DNA of 64,000 nt from Diplosphaera chodatii (GCA_032358165.1 JAALGY010000054.1:1116001-1180000); one strand, 5' to 3'. Shown: positions 22,025-35,500, counted from the first letter of the stretch. Numbers and translations: made by a program. Notes: a model not told the origin generated them from the sequence alone.

Positions 22025-25000
22025 ATGACAGCGTCGGGCTGCGCCTACAATTATGTCGTAACGGCGAACAAACCGACTGTGGTGACTCATTCTGTCGTCG
22101 GCAGCTTCACAGGCACAAGCACCCTCGACCTGGTTTTAGCGTGAGTGACGCAGCATGTGCATGGATGCTGTCTAGTCGCTTGTTCCCGACGACCGTGACC
22201 TGTTATGTGAGACTCATGCAAGTAGATCATCACAACATTTCTCATGCAGTAAAAGCTCAAGATTAGAGATATGGACATTGACAGCGGATGGGCTAAAGGT
22301 GTGCATGCCCGTCGGTGCTGCCATCGCTGCCTGTAAGCCATCCACAAAATGGCCTGGTGCAACAGTGGAGAGCAAAAGAAGATTGCACGCTAGATTCACC
22401 CATTCGTCTGAGCCATCTGCAGGGCGTAGCCGATGTCCCAATCTATGGCAGGATAGCCACACTGCAGCTGTACAGACCACCGGTCAGTGTCAAATATGTC
22501 TAGCTAGACGTCCCTGGATCAGATGATCAAGCGATCGGACTAAGGCCACATGATCACCGTTGAGCGAATATCTGATCGTCACTGGATGCAGGGGGAGAGC
22601 AAAGATGTTGTGTTTCTTTCCACGGAACACTACATGTTCTGCGTGCTGGCATGGGACGCTGACAAGGGTACGCTCAGACTGGAGGTCATCACAAAGCCAG
22701 AACAGCGACGTCACCACATTTCTTGCAAACAAAGGTGTTGCTGGGTCATTGCGTGGACATGACCCTATGCATGGTGTGTCCCAGGTGAGCTGGTGACTCT
22801 GGCTGCTGGCAATGTGGAGGACCGGGTGGGGCGGCCGTGTGAGGAGGGCCAGCTGGGCGTCATCGACCCGCAGGCCCGGCTCATCGGTCTGCACCTGTAC
22901 GATGGCCTGTTCAAGGTACCAGCCTGCCCTCAGCAACAGACAGAAGTGACCCTGCATGCTGCACGTCCTCAGCTGCTGCTGGGTCGTGGTGCCTCCTCAG
23001 GTCTCGAGTTTGGTGTAGGGATATCACCCGGTACAGCAGTTGACGGCGATTCTCGGACTTGAAGCCCTGCACGGACCCTGGCCAATGTGTCGACTGTGCC
23101 TTGCGGAGCAGGTCATCCCCATCAACGAGGCAGGCAAGCTGCAGGAGGCCTACAACATTCGGCTGGACGAGAACTGTGTTGTGGACCTGAAGTTCCTGCA
23201 CTCGCCCCTCGGCGGCCGCCCGCTCCTGGCTGTCCTGTATGAGGACACGCGGCGGGCACGGCACATAAAGACCTACGAAGTTGCTCTGCGCGAGAAGGTA
23301 ACTTGCGATCAACAGCAGGCACCAGCATCCGTGTGATGTGGAACATGCTGGTGGGGTGCTGCATGAGGCTGGAAGATGTAGCTTCGCCGCACGCCTCAAT
23401 GTGTCATGAATTGTGGTACAGACCCATACTGTGTGGTGCAGGAGCTGCATGAGGGCCCATGGTCACAGCGGGATCTGGACGGCGGCGCAAATTTGATCAT
23501 CCCCATTCCAGCACCGCTGGGCGGCGCAGTGGTTGTCGGCGAGAATGTGGTCGCGTACCTCAACGAGGGCGGGCCACCAAAGGTCACCCCCATCCAGCCA
23601 ACGATTGTGCAGGTCTGTCAGCGTCCCACAGTGTACGTGGCACAATGACACGGTACTCCTGCGTACAGTGCACAATGACTGTGCTGTTCCCCTGCTCCAC
23701 ACATTGAGCCCCTTAGTTCAACTTGATGTGCTGCACCATGAGCTTGCTCAGTAGCTGCCGTCGCCTGCAGGCGTATGGTAAAGTGGATGAGGACGGCTCA
23801 CGATGGTTGCTGGGCGACCATGTGGGGCGCATGTGGCTGCTGGTGCTGGGCGCAAGCAGCGGCCGCGTGAGCGGGCTGCGGCTGGAGGCCCTCGGCACCA
23901 CCTCGCCCGCCAGCACGCTATCGTACCTGGACAACGGCGTTGTGTGAGTCATGCTGGGCAGTTGCGCTTCCCGGGTGCACTGGCAGGCGGCGGAGGGACC
24001 CTGTTCAGCACGCCTCTGCTGCAACCGCACCATGTAGAACTGCCACCATGCTCCTGGTTGACCAGTGTGGAGCTGCCTGCAGGTATGTGGGGGCAGCGCG
24101 CGGGGACAGCCAGCTGGTGCGGCTCAGCGCCACCCCCATCGGCGGTTCAGAGGCGCCGCCGGGCGGCCCCGCCACATTCCTGGAGGTCGGCTGCTGCACG
24201 CGGCGTCCAGCTGTCAATGGCATCTTGCATGGGCATGCGCAACTCGTATATGAGGGCTCTTCTCCATTCGCTTGCAGGTTGTCAGATTGTTTTGTGTGCT
24301 GCAGGTGCTGGAGTCTTACACCAACCTCGGGCCGATTGTGGACTTTGTTGTGATGGACCTGGAGCGGCAGGGCCAGGGGCAGGTGCGCCGACGGCCGTGA
24401 CGCAGCTGCATGACGTGGCACCGTTCCAAAGTGCAGACAGCAACACTCGAATCCTGTTGACCGCATTCGATGATGCTCTTGCCAGCAATGTGCAGGTGGT
24501 GACATGCTCGGGCTTTGAGAGTGCTGGCTCGCTGCGCATTGTGCGCAATGGTATCGGCGTCATCGAGCAGGCTACAGTGGAGCTCGAAGGTGAGCGTGCA
24601 TGCCATCATTGCACAAGTTGTACAGCTTTGTACGCATGCTCAAAGTGTGACACCCTGCGAAGGCTGGTGACGGTACACATGCCTGCATCAAGTCTGACGT
24701 GAAACTACCTGGGGTCCGACAACAGGCATCAAGGGCATCTGGAGCCTGAAGGCCAGCAGCATGGACGCCTTTGACACCTACCTGGTGCTCACCTTCGTGG
24801 GCGAGACGCGCGTGCTGGCCATCACCCCGGAGGATGAGCTGGACGAGGCGGAGCTCGCCGGGTTTGACGCAGAGGCGCAGGTGCGCACACTCACGACTGC
24901 CACAGTATTGTTTTTCAGCGCCTCTTGTTGCTCTGTCACCGTGCACGCACAGCTGTTGTGAGGTCAATGGTCGAACAGTTGTCACTCAGCCTCGCAATGT

Positions 25001-28000
25001 GGGTGACAGCCAGAAGCCGTGAGGCAGTGTGCTGCTTGGTTGCAGAGCCTGTACTGCGGCAACACGGCAGCCGACCAGATCGTGCAGATCACGCGGCAGT
25101 CCCTGCGCCTCATCGACGCGGGCACACGGCAGCTGGCACAGGAATGGCGGCCACCCGATGGCCTTGCCATCAATGTTGCTGCCGCCTCCCCTACACAGGC
25201 AAGCATGGATGTTCACATGTCTCCAATCATTGACCGTTTTTGGGTTCTTGTATGTGTTCTTGCATCTTTGATTCAGCCTGGCGCTTAAATCAAGTGTGCA
25301 ACGCCACAACAGGCCTTGCTGGCGGTGGGAGATGGCAATCTGATAGCGCTCTCGCTGAAGGATGGCAAAGCGGTGGAGACAGCGCACGTGAAGCTTGACT
25401 CTGAGATCGCCTGCTTAGACCTCACGCCGTTGGGTGGGTCAAGTACCAATGCAGTGTGCAACTGACATGATCAGCGTCTGTGCACTTCGTACTCAGGCTG
25501 GCATGAAGGCTAAGCATTCTATGCCACAGGAGATGATGCAGACTCGGCTACCTTTGCTGCCGTGGGAACCTGGGCGATGGGGCTGCACACTTTCAGGTGA
25601 TACTGGCAATGAGTGGTTTCATATGGGCTTGTACCAAGCGCAACACCTCGGTCCTGACAGCTTGGCTGCTTCCCAAGGTTGCCCGGGCTCGAGGAGGTCG
25701 CCAACGAGGCGCTGGGCGGCGAGGTCATACCGCGCTCCGTGCTGATCGCCGACTTTGAGGCAGCGGGACCATACCTGCTGTGCGCCATGGGCGACGGCGC
25801 GCTGTTCAACTTCAGGCTGGACCAAGCCTCAGGTGTGGTCTGCATGCCATGCTGTCTGCAGCGCCCGGCGTAGGCACACCGACCTGCCCCCAGCTGAGTG
25901 ACTGTCTCAATGGCTGTTCTGTAGGGTGGGCTGCACGTGCACCATCTCCTTGACTGCTGCCATCTGTGCATATAGGTGCGCCTCACGCCTCACAGACATC
26001 AGTTGTGCACTGCAGGGAAGCTGACAGAGCGGAAGAAGGTGTCGCTGGGCACCAAGCCCATCACGCTGCGCAGGTTCTGCAGCGGCGGAGAGGGGCATGT
26101 GTTTGCCGCCAGCGACCGCCCCACGGTCATCTACTCAGCCAACAAGAAGCTGCTGTACTCCAACGTCAACGAGGACGAGGTGCCAATGAAAATGATGGTG
26201 CACTTGGAACGAGCATATGAGCGCTGCAACTGAGCGTTTTGCATCCTATGTGAGCTCCAAACAAAGCGTGTGAGTTGCTGCAGGTGAACTTCATGACCTC
26301 CTTCAACTCGTCCAGCTTCCCAGACAGCCTGGCCATTGCCAAAGAGGGCTCGATGACAATCGGTAAGCACAATGGCTGATGCATATGATAGTCTGCATGT
26401 AGCGTCAGTTGCCTGGTCCACACTCGGACATCACGCCAAAACTACCACGTCCAGTTGCACTGATGCGTGGCACGGTACACCCGTGTCTGTTGTGTTTCCA
26501 ACAGGCACCATCGACGAGATCCAGAAGCTGCACATCCGCACGGTGCCGCTGGGGGAGCAGCCGCGGCGGCTGGCGCACCAGGACGCCACCCGCACCCTCG
26601 CCCTCGGCGTCGTCGCCACCGACTACACCGTGGCGGAGCAGCCGGAGGCCGCCGCGGTGAGCCGCGCCGCTCGGGCCGCGCCGTATGAGCCACATCATGA
26701 TCGCGTACTGACATTGCATGCCATCCTCACCCGCGATGCCAGTACACGAGCTGGCTCTGTAGACATGGAAGGACGGTGAGTGCATTCGTGTATGGCGTGG
26801 CAGGTGCGGCTGGTGGACGACCAGACGTTTGAGACCGTCGACCGCTTTGCCCTGGACATGACTGAGCAGGTGCAGCACACGTTGAAATGAATGAATACGT
26901 TAAGATGGATAGATACGTAGATCAGTCAAGTCATAAAACAGAAAAATAAGTCAATGGAAGACATGCAGCTGCCACTGTATGCGGTGCATGCCTGCCAGTG
27001 CTCCTGCTGGGGATGGGCTTCAGGTGGCATTCCCAGGAGGAGCACATGACATGCACATGGTCTAGCGAGTGTGTTGTTTGGCCTGCAGACGGTCAGCCTC
27101 ATCAGCGGCAGCTTTGCGGAGGACAGCGCTGTATACTACATTGTTGGAACCGCATATGTCATTCCCGAGGAGCGGGAACCCAGCAAGGGGCGCATCCTCG
27201 TGATGCAGGTGCATGCTTGTCGAGCTTGCAACTGCTGACCTGCTTGAAACCATCAACGTGCATACAATCACCTTGCCAGCTCCTACCAACAGCCCTTCAC
27301 TTGTTGGACCAGGCGCAAGACGGCAAGCTGTCACTCGTCAGTGAGAAGGAAACAAAGGGTGCCGTGTACTCGCTCAATGTCTTCCAGGTGCACTTCACTC
27401 TGTGGTTGCTCAGTAGCTTCCATTCGTGCACTTCGTGTGCAAATGCCGCAGCGCTGCACATTGCCAAGGCTGCAGGAGATGTGCACAGCAACAGGTGAGG
27501 GGCTATACGGTGTCACATTGCCCGCCAACAGGGCAAGCTGCTGGCGAGCATCAACAACCGGGTGCAGCTGTACGGCTGGACGCAGCGGGAGGCCGGGGCG
27601 CGGGAGCTGGCTGCTGAGTGCGGCCACTCCGGCCACGTGTGCGCGCTTTTCGTGGAGACACGTGGCGACTTCATCCTTGTCGGTGCGGCACCACTTCTGT
27701 ACTTGCGTGCTGCCGCAGCTGGCTGTGAGTTCTTCTGTCCCCTTGCCGCAGTTGGCGCTGCGCATTCCACTCCGTGCAGGATGGTACACCATAGCTGCGC
27801 TTCCTCTGCAGGCGACATCATGAAGAGCCTGCAGCTGCTGGTGTACAAGCCTGAGGAGGGCGCCATCCAGGTGCATATTCGACACGGCAGTCGCCGTCAT
27901 GACGACAACAACTGACTGGTCACCCAGCTTGATGATGGGAAGGCCGCAGCCCTGCTCGACGGGCCGCTGTGCCATGCACTGCAGGTGCGGGCGCGGGACT

Positions 28001-28853
28001 ACAACACGAACTGGATCACCGCGAGCGCCATTCTGGACGAGGACACGTACCTGGGCGCGGAGAACAGCTTCAACCTGTTCACGCTGGCCAAGAACAGCGA
28101 CGCCGCCGCCGACGAGGAGCGCAACCACCTGGAGGCGAGTCCCTTCCGCATGGCACGGCGGCTGCCATTTCGACACACATGGCTGAATAATTCAAACCAT
28201 GTTGGTAACCCAAACAGCATACAAAGTCTGACAGGTCACCTGCCGTGCAGGTGGTGGGCGAGTACCACCTGGGCGAGTTTGTGAACCGCTTCCGGGCGGG
28301 CAGCCTGGTCATGAAGATGCCGGACAGCGAGACGGCGGCGATCCCCACGATGCTGTTCGCCACCATCAACGGCGTCATCGGCCTGGTTGCCAGCCTGCCC
28401 AAGGCCCAGTTCGAGTTCCTGAACCGCCTGCAGGTGTGGAGTTATTACACGGACGCTGCTTGCCTGCATACAGACAGCTTCAGTCCTGGATCCGACGCCA
28501 CATCACCAGGGCTTGGATGAATCGTCGCTCCATGCAGACGGCGTTGAGGCGTGTCATCAAGGGCATCGGCGGGTTCGACCACGCGGAGTGGCGTGCCTTC
28601 CGCTCAGAGCGCACCAAGGCCGATGCACGCGGCTTCATTGATGGCGACCTCATAGAGCAGGTTGGACTCTGAGAGCTGTAACCTGTTCATCCGATCGTTG
28701 GCGAACAATGGCCGAACTCAATTGCTCTGTGTTTGAATGCAGTATCTGGACCTGCGGCCAGATGCGATGGCGGCTGTGGCCAGCGGCATGGGCAGCGATG
28801 TCACGGTGGAGGAGCTCAGCAAGACAGTTGAGGAGCTCTCGCGGCTGCACTAG
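22025..28853 (+). CDS. DDB1: DNA damage-binding protein 1 (CUL4 ligase adaptor)
   Basis: I joined 28 exons with consistent phase into 1106 residues, close to plant DDB1 (1088) and human DDB1 (1140). The protein starts [18 protein letters not shown] (exon 22025-22140) and ends [14 protein letters not shown] at TAG 28851-28853. Landmarks are [162 protein letters not shown] and [20 protein letters not shown]1 is a three-beta-propeller adaptor that links CUL4-RBX1 to DCAF substrate receptors in nucleotide-excision repair, replication licensing and light signalling. Two introns use GC donors, at 25199 and 28135. All propeller regions look intact. Confidence 0.98.
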
Positions 28854-29058
28854 CATGGCGGACCACGGACGTTTAACACACAAGGAGGCACAGCATCTGG
28901 GTCTGTATGCTCCATGTGGTTTGGTGCGTCTAGCATCTATGGGTATATCCGCAGGATGTCTCAGCATTGCACTGCTGGTGAGGTATGCTGCCCATCTGTG
29001 GCGGGTGGACTGGCCGCAGCTTACCGCTTGCAACGATGCGCAACACGCAGCATGTACA

Positions 29059-31602
29059 TCAACGGCCTGTAAAGTCTGGTCCGGGGACATTTTGATGCCC
29101 AGCCATAAACGCTGCTAGCATGTTGCCGCTCACTGCTCCCTGGCCCCAAAGCTGCTCCAGGGGCATCTGGCCAATCGAGGCCAGGGCCGGCAGCGCTGCC
29201 ACCTGCTGCTGCAGCGCCGGCTCTGGTAGCTGCAGATCTGGCCTGTTGGCTGACAGATCCCGGGTGGCGGTAGCTGCCTGCTGCTGCCATAGCTGTGTCG
29301 GTGGCTGGTGCTGGACGCTGGGTCGCTGCGCCTTTGGCATGGATACACCGCCATGGTCTTGCCTGAACGACAGCGCCTGCGGATTTGGCTGCTCGGAATG
29401 GCGCTGAGCTGCAGCCGCCATCTGCTGCATCGCTGGCATGACTGGACTGCGCTGAACTGCACCATCTATGCCATCATGCAGAGAAGGGTGCTTCTGCCCA
29501 GGCTGCAGATGCTGCAAGCTCTGTTGATCCGGCTGCTGCAATTGCTGCTGCTGCTGTCCCTCACTGCCTGAATCATATTCTGAGGAGCTGACATCGCTCT
29601 GTGCCGACGCAGCAGCGTCTGCTATCCTGCCATTGGGCCTGCCGCTGTGCTGCGCTGCATCTTCTGGCAGCTCGCGCGGGTGTGCAGCGGCAATGTGCTG
29701 CACGGCAGGCTCGTCCAGCTGCATCGGTGTTGCGGCGTTGGTGGCAGCATCCCTGCTCTGCTGCCAACCTCCTGCCTGAAAGCTATTGCCAGCATGTGGT
29801 GCAGGCTGCGAGTGCTGTGGCTGTGGGTGCGCCCTGCCAGCATGATCTGAAGCATCTGGAGCCGCCCTCAAGCCGAGAGCTGCCTGCTGCACCGCAACCA
29901 AAACACCAGCATCTGGTCCCTGCTGCCACTGGTGCGGCCGTTGCCATGGCTGTTGTGCAGGTAGCACACCGGCATCGGCTCCGCTGCTGGCTGTGGGCAA
30001 TGCCGCATGCAATGGCAGGCTGCTCCCGTGGTGTGGTGTGCTGGACGGCGGCAGTGCACGGTGGGAGGACAGGCTGCCAGGCGGCACCATGGCAGCCTGC
30101 TGTTGCAGTGGGCGCGGCAATGGACAGGCTTCCAGAGTGCCGCAGTCAACAGCCTCGATGAACTGCGTGACGGCGGCTGCCACCTGCTGCAGCACTGGCG
30201 CCGGGGTGCCCCGGTTGCCTGCTGTGAAGTGCTGGTCCACATCCTGTGCAACACGACATACTAGCTGAATGTCCTCGTCCATGTCAGTCGCTAGCTTGCT
30301 AGGTTTCTCTTGCGTTGTGCACCGCACACTGTGTCGTCAACTCACTCTGTGGCCCACTCACCGGCACCAGAAGCAGGCGGGCGTCTTTGCACGACATGTG
30401 GCCTGACAGCAGCAGCTGTGCCAAGAGCCCAGTGGGACACCGCTCATCAGCCTCCCCTCCCACAAAAAGCATGGGCTGCTGCAGCCCCAACAGAAGGCCG
30501 GCCTGTGTGACATGCAGCGAGCTTCGCTTGCTGACTAGTAGCGGAAATTCGAGGTTTATGTTGAAACTGTATATGCTGGAATGCCATTTTCTGCTGAAAT
30601 GCTCTGCCCCTTACCGTGTTGGTGGCAGGGGGTGTGCCAGTGCTAGCTGCCTGTGCTGTAATCGACGCAGGCTCCTGTATGACATGGGCAGGTTGGGCGC
30701 TGGAGTGCGTGTTGTGCACGTGGGCTTTGCATGGTGTGCAAACATACACAGATCATGCTGCAGGCTGTCCGAGGGACAGCAAAGGCAGCCTTGCCTGCAA
30801 AGGATACGACAGGAACACGCAGCCGACGATGCTGCCGCGACACCTGCGCGCCACCGCCGCCGCAACCCCGGCCCCACTGCCGATGCCTGTGCATGCATCA
30901 AGAGTTTCCCCGTTTGTCACAGTGCTGTGGACGTGCTTGAGTAGAAGCCAGGCTGAAAGGCGTCATGGACTGGGAGGTGCGACCAACCTGCCAGCACCCA
31001 GCCCTCTACGCTGGCGGCGTAGGGCGAGGTGGCAACCGCGTCTAGCGCCTTCTCATACATCCTCTGCCGCAGCTGGTCTTCCGCATAGTCGCAGTGGTAG
31101 CGAACCACAAGGAAGCCTGGCGATGACACGCGAGTGTGAGACAGTCCATGACGGTGCTAATAGGACAGTCGATGGATCTGTCGAAGCAGTATGATATGTG
31201 AAACTGTACGAAGCAAGCCACCTTGTGCAGCTAGCGCCACTGCCAGCTCAGTCAGCAGGCGGCCAGTCCAGTCGCTCGCCTTGTCACCGTGTGCAAGGGC
31301 TACTCCCACCTGGCGCACCTGTGACCCATCAACTCATCGAGTCAGTACCTGGATGAATGAGGCGCCTGCACCTTGCGTATCCACTGCTGTACACTGCCTG
31401 CAGTCAAGGTCTTTGATTGCACCTGATCATGCTGCAGGTAGTTTGCTGGCAGGGTGAAGATGGCCTGCAGCGGCTGTCTCTCCTCCGCCAGCTGCAGCCA
31501 GATTGCAGCATGCGTAGGAACCAGCCCGCATACCTCGCATCCACTACAAAGATCTAGGACGCACGTGACCACAGAAACGTTGCACGCGCCTCGATGCTGC
31601 AT
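29059..31602 (-). CDS. KANSL3/TEX30-like alpha/beta-hydrolase-fold protein with long Q-rich tail
   Basis: Hydrolase-fold exons in order are LAEERQPLQAIFTLPANYL (about 31500), VRQVGVALAHGDKASDWTG then LLTELAVALAAQG (about 31320-31200), SPGFLVVRYHCDYAEDQL (about 31130), AGIGSGAGVAAAVARR with GSIVGCVFLSYPLQ (about 30895-30805), and LQQPMLFVGGEADERCPTGL (about 30490). This order matches the KANSL3/TEX30-type family: AHG loop, VRF strand, nucleophile elbow, LSYPL, then LFV.GE.D. A final exon, about 30300-29059, encodes DMDEDIQLVCRVAQDVDQ and then about 390 residues rich in Gln, Pro, His and Ala. KANSL3 belongs to a histone acetyltransferase complex; whether this protein does is unknown. The elbow appears to lack the catalytic Ser. 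The start at 31602 is uncertain. Confidence 0.65.
29068..29072 (+). terminator. TGTAA poly(A) signal of DDB1
   Basis: This is the first TGTAA after the DDB1 stop, 215 bases downstream. It lies inside the coding region of the antisense KANSL3-like gene, so the two mature transcripts would overlap. Confidence 0.5.
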
Positions 31603-31607
31603 GTTGC

Positions 31608-31862
31608 ATGGCTGATCTGCGTGCTGTCATGGACCGCCATCTGGCCAGGCAGGATGTGGGCGCCCAGGCCATCCTCGACGTGCCATCCGAACCTCACCAT
31701 GACTTTCCTCCCTCAAGTCAAGCGCCTTATTATCTGGGTGTGCTTGCGCCGCACTGGCTGTGGAATGCTGTGTGCGGACAAGACAAGTGGGATGCATGCG
31801 GCGGGGAGCTCGCCAGTGATGGCACTCAACTTGTGATCACAGGTCTATGTAGATGTTTATAA
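31608..31862 (+). CDS. hypothetical small protein
   Basis: An 84-codon frame from ATG 31608 (MADLRAVMDRHLARQDVG) to TAA 31860-31862. The composition is protein-like, with AILDVPSEPHHDFPPSSQ and PYYLGVLAPHWLWNAVCG. I recognise no family. The strongest support is a TGTAA at 31936-31940, about 75 bases after the stop. Its start lies only five bases from the proposed start of the divergent KANSL3-like gene, which makes one of the two 5' ends doubtful. Confidence 0.35.
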   Translation: MADLRAVMDRHLARQDVGAQAILDVPSEPHHDFPPSSQAPYYLGVLAPHWLWNAVCGQDKWDACGGELASDGTQLVITGLCRCL

Positions 31863-32561
31863 TAAGCCGTTCAAACCTACAACGTGCTCAAGCATTTGGA
31901 CATGACGATCACGACCTGCACTTCAAACCTCCGGATGTAACCCGGGCGTCCATAGCGAGGGAGTCTGTCTTGCACGAGGCTCTGCACGGCGACGCAAGAT
32001 ATTCGCTGCACACACAATTATTGTGTTGCAGAAAGGGGTGTTTGGCCTACAACTTCGCAACGCTCATGAACACCAGCTCATGAAGAGTAGCCCTGAACCT
32101 AATGCCACTACACTGCTGATTGTGTCAGACGTTTCGTTCGCAACATCATGTCAACCATCATCAACCTAGTGCGCATTGGAGTGGGTGTTCGACATTGAGA
32201 GGGCGGCTCTACGAAGTGAACATGGCTGTGCTCGGGGTGCTGTTTGACGTCGCCGCGTGCTGATGCAGCATCTCAGCATCCATGTGACTTGCATGTGAGA
32301 GATCAGGGTTCAAGATCCTGCACTGGTGAGCGTACTCGCCAAGAGTCCTTGTGCGCTGTGGGCCGCTGTTCATGTATCAATGGTGTAGATGCAAGTGCTG
32401 GAATCATAACGTAGCTGCATTTGAGACGTGTATCGCGCATGTTGAATGCTTGATCACTTCTGAAACAGCACACTGCCGTCTTGTGGTGCAGCAGACCGAT
32501 CTGTACAGGGTTCGACGCTGCTCATCCTCAGGACGCCGCGTTGACAGTAGAAAGTCTCACG
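31863..32561. other. intergenic, upstream of pyruvate kinase
   Basis: About 700 bases. It holds a TGTAA at 31936-31940 and probably the pyruvate kinase promoter. A T-arm-like segment at about 32304-32321 was examined as a tRNA and rejected. Confidence 0.4.
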
Positions 32562-35500
32562 ATGTCGATCCTTTCCGTAAACTTCGCACAGACGTCCGAC
32601 AAGCTGGACAGCATCTTGGAGGTTTGTGCTCTTGAGGCGGCGTTGCCGTTGATCAACACAACAGCATCAGCACAAAACACCACCAGCAGGATCATGAAAC
32701 CACTCGTATGCCTACTTATATGTACACATGACATGCGCATGGCGTCCTGTCTGCAGCCAGAGCCGATGCACCCAAGCGCACCGCTCACGCGGCTGGTGGC
32801 CACGCTCGGCCCGAACAGCAGCAGCGTTGAGCAGCTCACTGCCCTGCTCCAGGCCGGCATGCAGGTGCCTGAAAGTCAAACTTCAGAACCGATCCGCCGT
32901 CATCATCATGCACAGGAAGTGTGAGAGGAGTCTGCGCACAATGCATCTTATGATAATAATGTCACCTGCAGATCGCTCGGTTCGACTTCTCATACGGCAG
33001 CACGGTGGGTCACACAGCCTGTTGCCTTCAGTGTGCAACCGTTGCCAGCATCCGTTCACATTGCATGTTGAATGGTGCGCCACCGCTGACAGAATCGCAC
33101 ACTGGGCGCGCAGGACATGCACCTCAGGACGCAGCAGAACCTGGCACAGGCCATCAGCGACACCGGACTGCCATGTGCTGTGATGCTGGATGTCCTTGGG
33201 ACGGAGGTGGTCGTCACGAACCGGTGAGTACTCGTCTGCAGTGGCACAGCAAATACTCATCGGGCTGTGCTGCTGAAGCTCACAGGTAACATGCATAGCC
33301 AAACGGTCACCCGACCGCATGTCGGACATAGTTCTGATGCTTGCCTCATGTTGAACGCTTTGCAGGGACGAGACGATGGTAGTGGAACTGAAAGAGGGCC
33401 AGGAGATCACAGTCAGCTGCAGCCGGGACGCAAAGTTTTCAGACTCCGTCATCCCCATCAGCAGCGGCAGCCCGCAGGAGATCGGGCTAACGGCTGAGTC
33501 GGAGATCTTTGTGGGCCAGTACCTGTTCACAGGATCCGAGAACACGTCAGCTTTCCTGACAGCAAAGGAGGCGCGTCCAGCTGCATATGGACGTTTGAAC
33601 ATGGTGTGACCGGCGTATGCCATACATGTGCAGTGCTTCAACTTGACGGAACTGGCCACATTGTGCAGGTCACGGGTGATGGCGTGCGCTGTATCTGCAA
33701 CAACACCTGCAGGCTAGAGGGCAGACAGCTTACGGTGCGCTTGTGGCCCTGACCCATAGCAGCCATGACCTTGTTGACATGCATCAATGCTTCGACCCTG
33801 AGCACACGCTGATGGATGTACTCCCGAGAGTGCGCAGGTGCATGTCACAGACATGATCAGGGAGGGACCCGTGCTGCATGAAAGCGACATCGAGCAGCTC
33901 AAAGCCTTCGCTGAGCACTCCAGTCTGCATGTGGGCGCCGAATCACCAATGTCATTGCAGACGGCCGACTTATCAGTACCTGCATGATCACATTGTCAAG
34001 CAACACAGCAGTACCATGCTGGAATGAGAGTGTAACGTCCTTGCAGGTGGACTTTGTGAATGTGTCATTCTGCCGCAGCGCTGATGACTTGCATGTCACC
34101 CGTCAGCATCTGGACACGTGCGCCTGCTTGCTTACTGTTGTGGACATCTACTGCCCAGTGTCGAGCCTGCCTAAACGATAGCCTGAAGGGTACACTTCAT
34201 GTTCTCTACAAGCAGAGTGACCCTGTTGTTGACTGTGCATTTGGTGTCCTGCAACAGGCTTGGCCTCAGCACCACGCGAATCATTGCAAAGATCGAGCAT
34301 CGGGATGGCCTGATGGCGTTCCAGGAGATCATTGATGCTGCCGATGGCATCATCTTCTCCCGCGGCAACCTTGGCATCGATTTGCCGGCTGAGAAGATGT
34401 TCTTGGCCCAGAAGATGGTGCGCTGGCCAAACAACTGCGCGGGTCCCCGTTTGCACATTAATTCATGCAGTCATGCTGAGCGTTTTGGCCAATCTACGCA
34501 GGTGCTCTCAGCGTGCAACTTCGCTGGAAAGCCAGTGATTGTGGCGCGTGTGGTGCGCCCTGCCCCACTGCATGGCGGCATGCACCTGAACGATGCGGCT
34601 CAGTGTTGCAGTCGATTGGCAGCTAGCCTCAAACATGCCAAGACATGCAAAGACCGGCGCTGGTGGGTTGCAGGTTGACACCATGATGGAGGCGCCACGC
34701 CCAACGCGTGCGGAGGCTACTGATGTGGCAAACCTAGTGCTTGACGGCACAGATGGCATCCTGCTTGGTGTGCAAACACTCCTACCACGAGAATCCTCCA
34801 TTGGTATTCATTGATGGTCCTGTTCGACTTGCGCCATGCTTGATCTGTATGGGCGCGAACCCTTATCGCCTCTAGCTGTGATCCACAGGCGCCGAGACAT
34901 GGATGGGCCGACACCCAGCCCTCACTGCAGCAACCGTGCTGGACATCGCACGGCAGGCGGAGAGGGTGTTCAACCACTCTGGCCACTACCAGGCAAACAT
35001 GCTCTGCAGGCTGCTACTATTTGTATTGGCACATGTCTGAACAGGCGTCACACGGCAGTTCCCTACACAGACACCCACTGCATTGCGCGGTCGGCTGCAT
35101 CGTTTGTCGTCAACAAGGATCGACCCCTGAGTGGCCTATGTGATCTGCAGGCAATGATGGGGTTGATCGGGGGCTCTTCGCCAAACCCAAACATGAGCCA
35201 GGTGCGCCTCAGACACACCTTGGGCTGCAGTCCCTGCGTTGGTCCTGCGGCACAGCAGGCACCCCTCAGCTGTCTGGCCCCCTCAACCCCGGTGCGCTGG
35301 TGCAGGTCGAGGCGCTGGCAAGCAGCGCAGTGCGGGCTGCTGACAAGCTGCACGCCGCCCTCCTGATTGTCTTCACCAGCACAGGCCGCACAGCGCGCAT
35401 CATTGCCAAGTGGGCTTTCTTGCACCCAGCCTGCACCGAGTGCTATGTAGCCTGATCACCATCTGTGGCCACCTGCACATGTGCAAAGGGCGAACACCAG

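Noticed and set aside
32300..32335. Possible tRNA T-arm (CAGGGTTCAAGATCCTG)
   Set aside because: The loop ends in A rather than a pyrimidine, and no matching 5' acceptor strand, D-arm or anticodon arm lies upstream.
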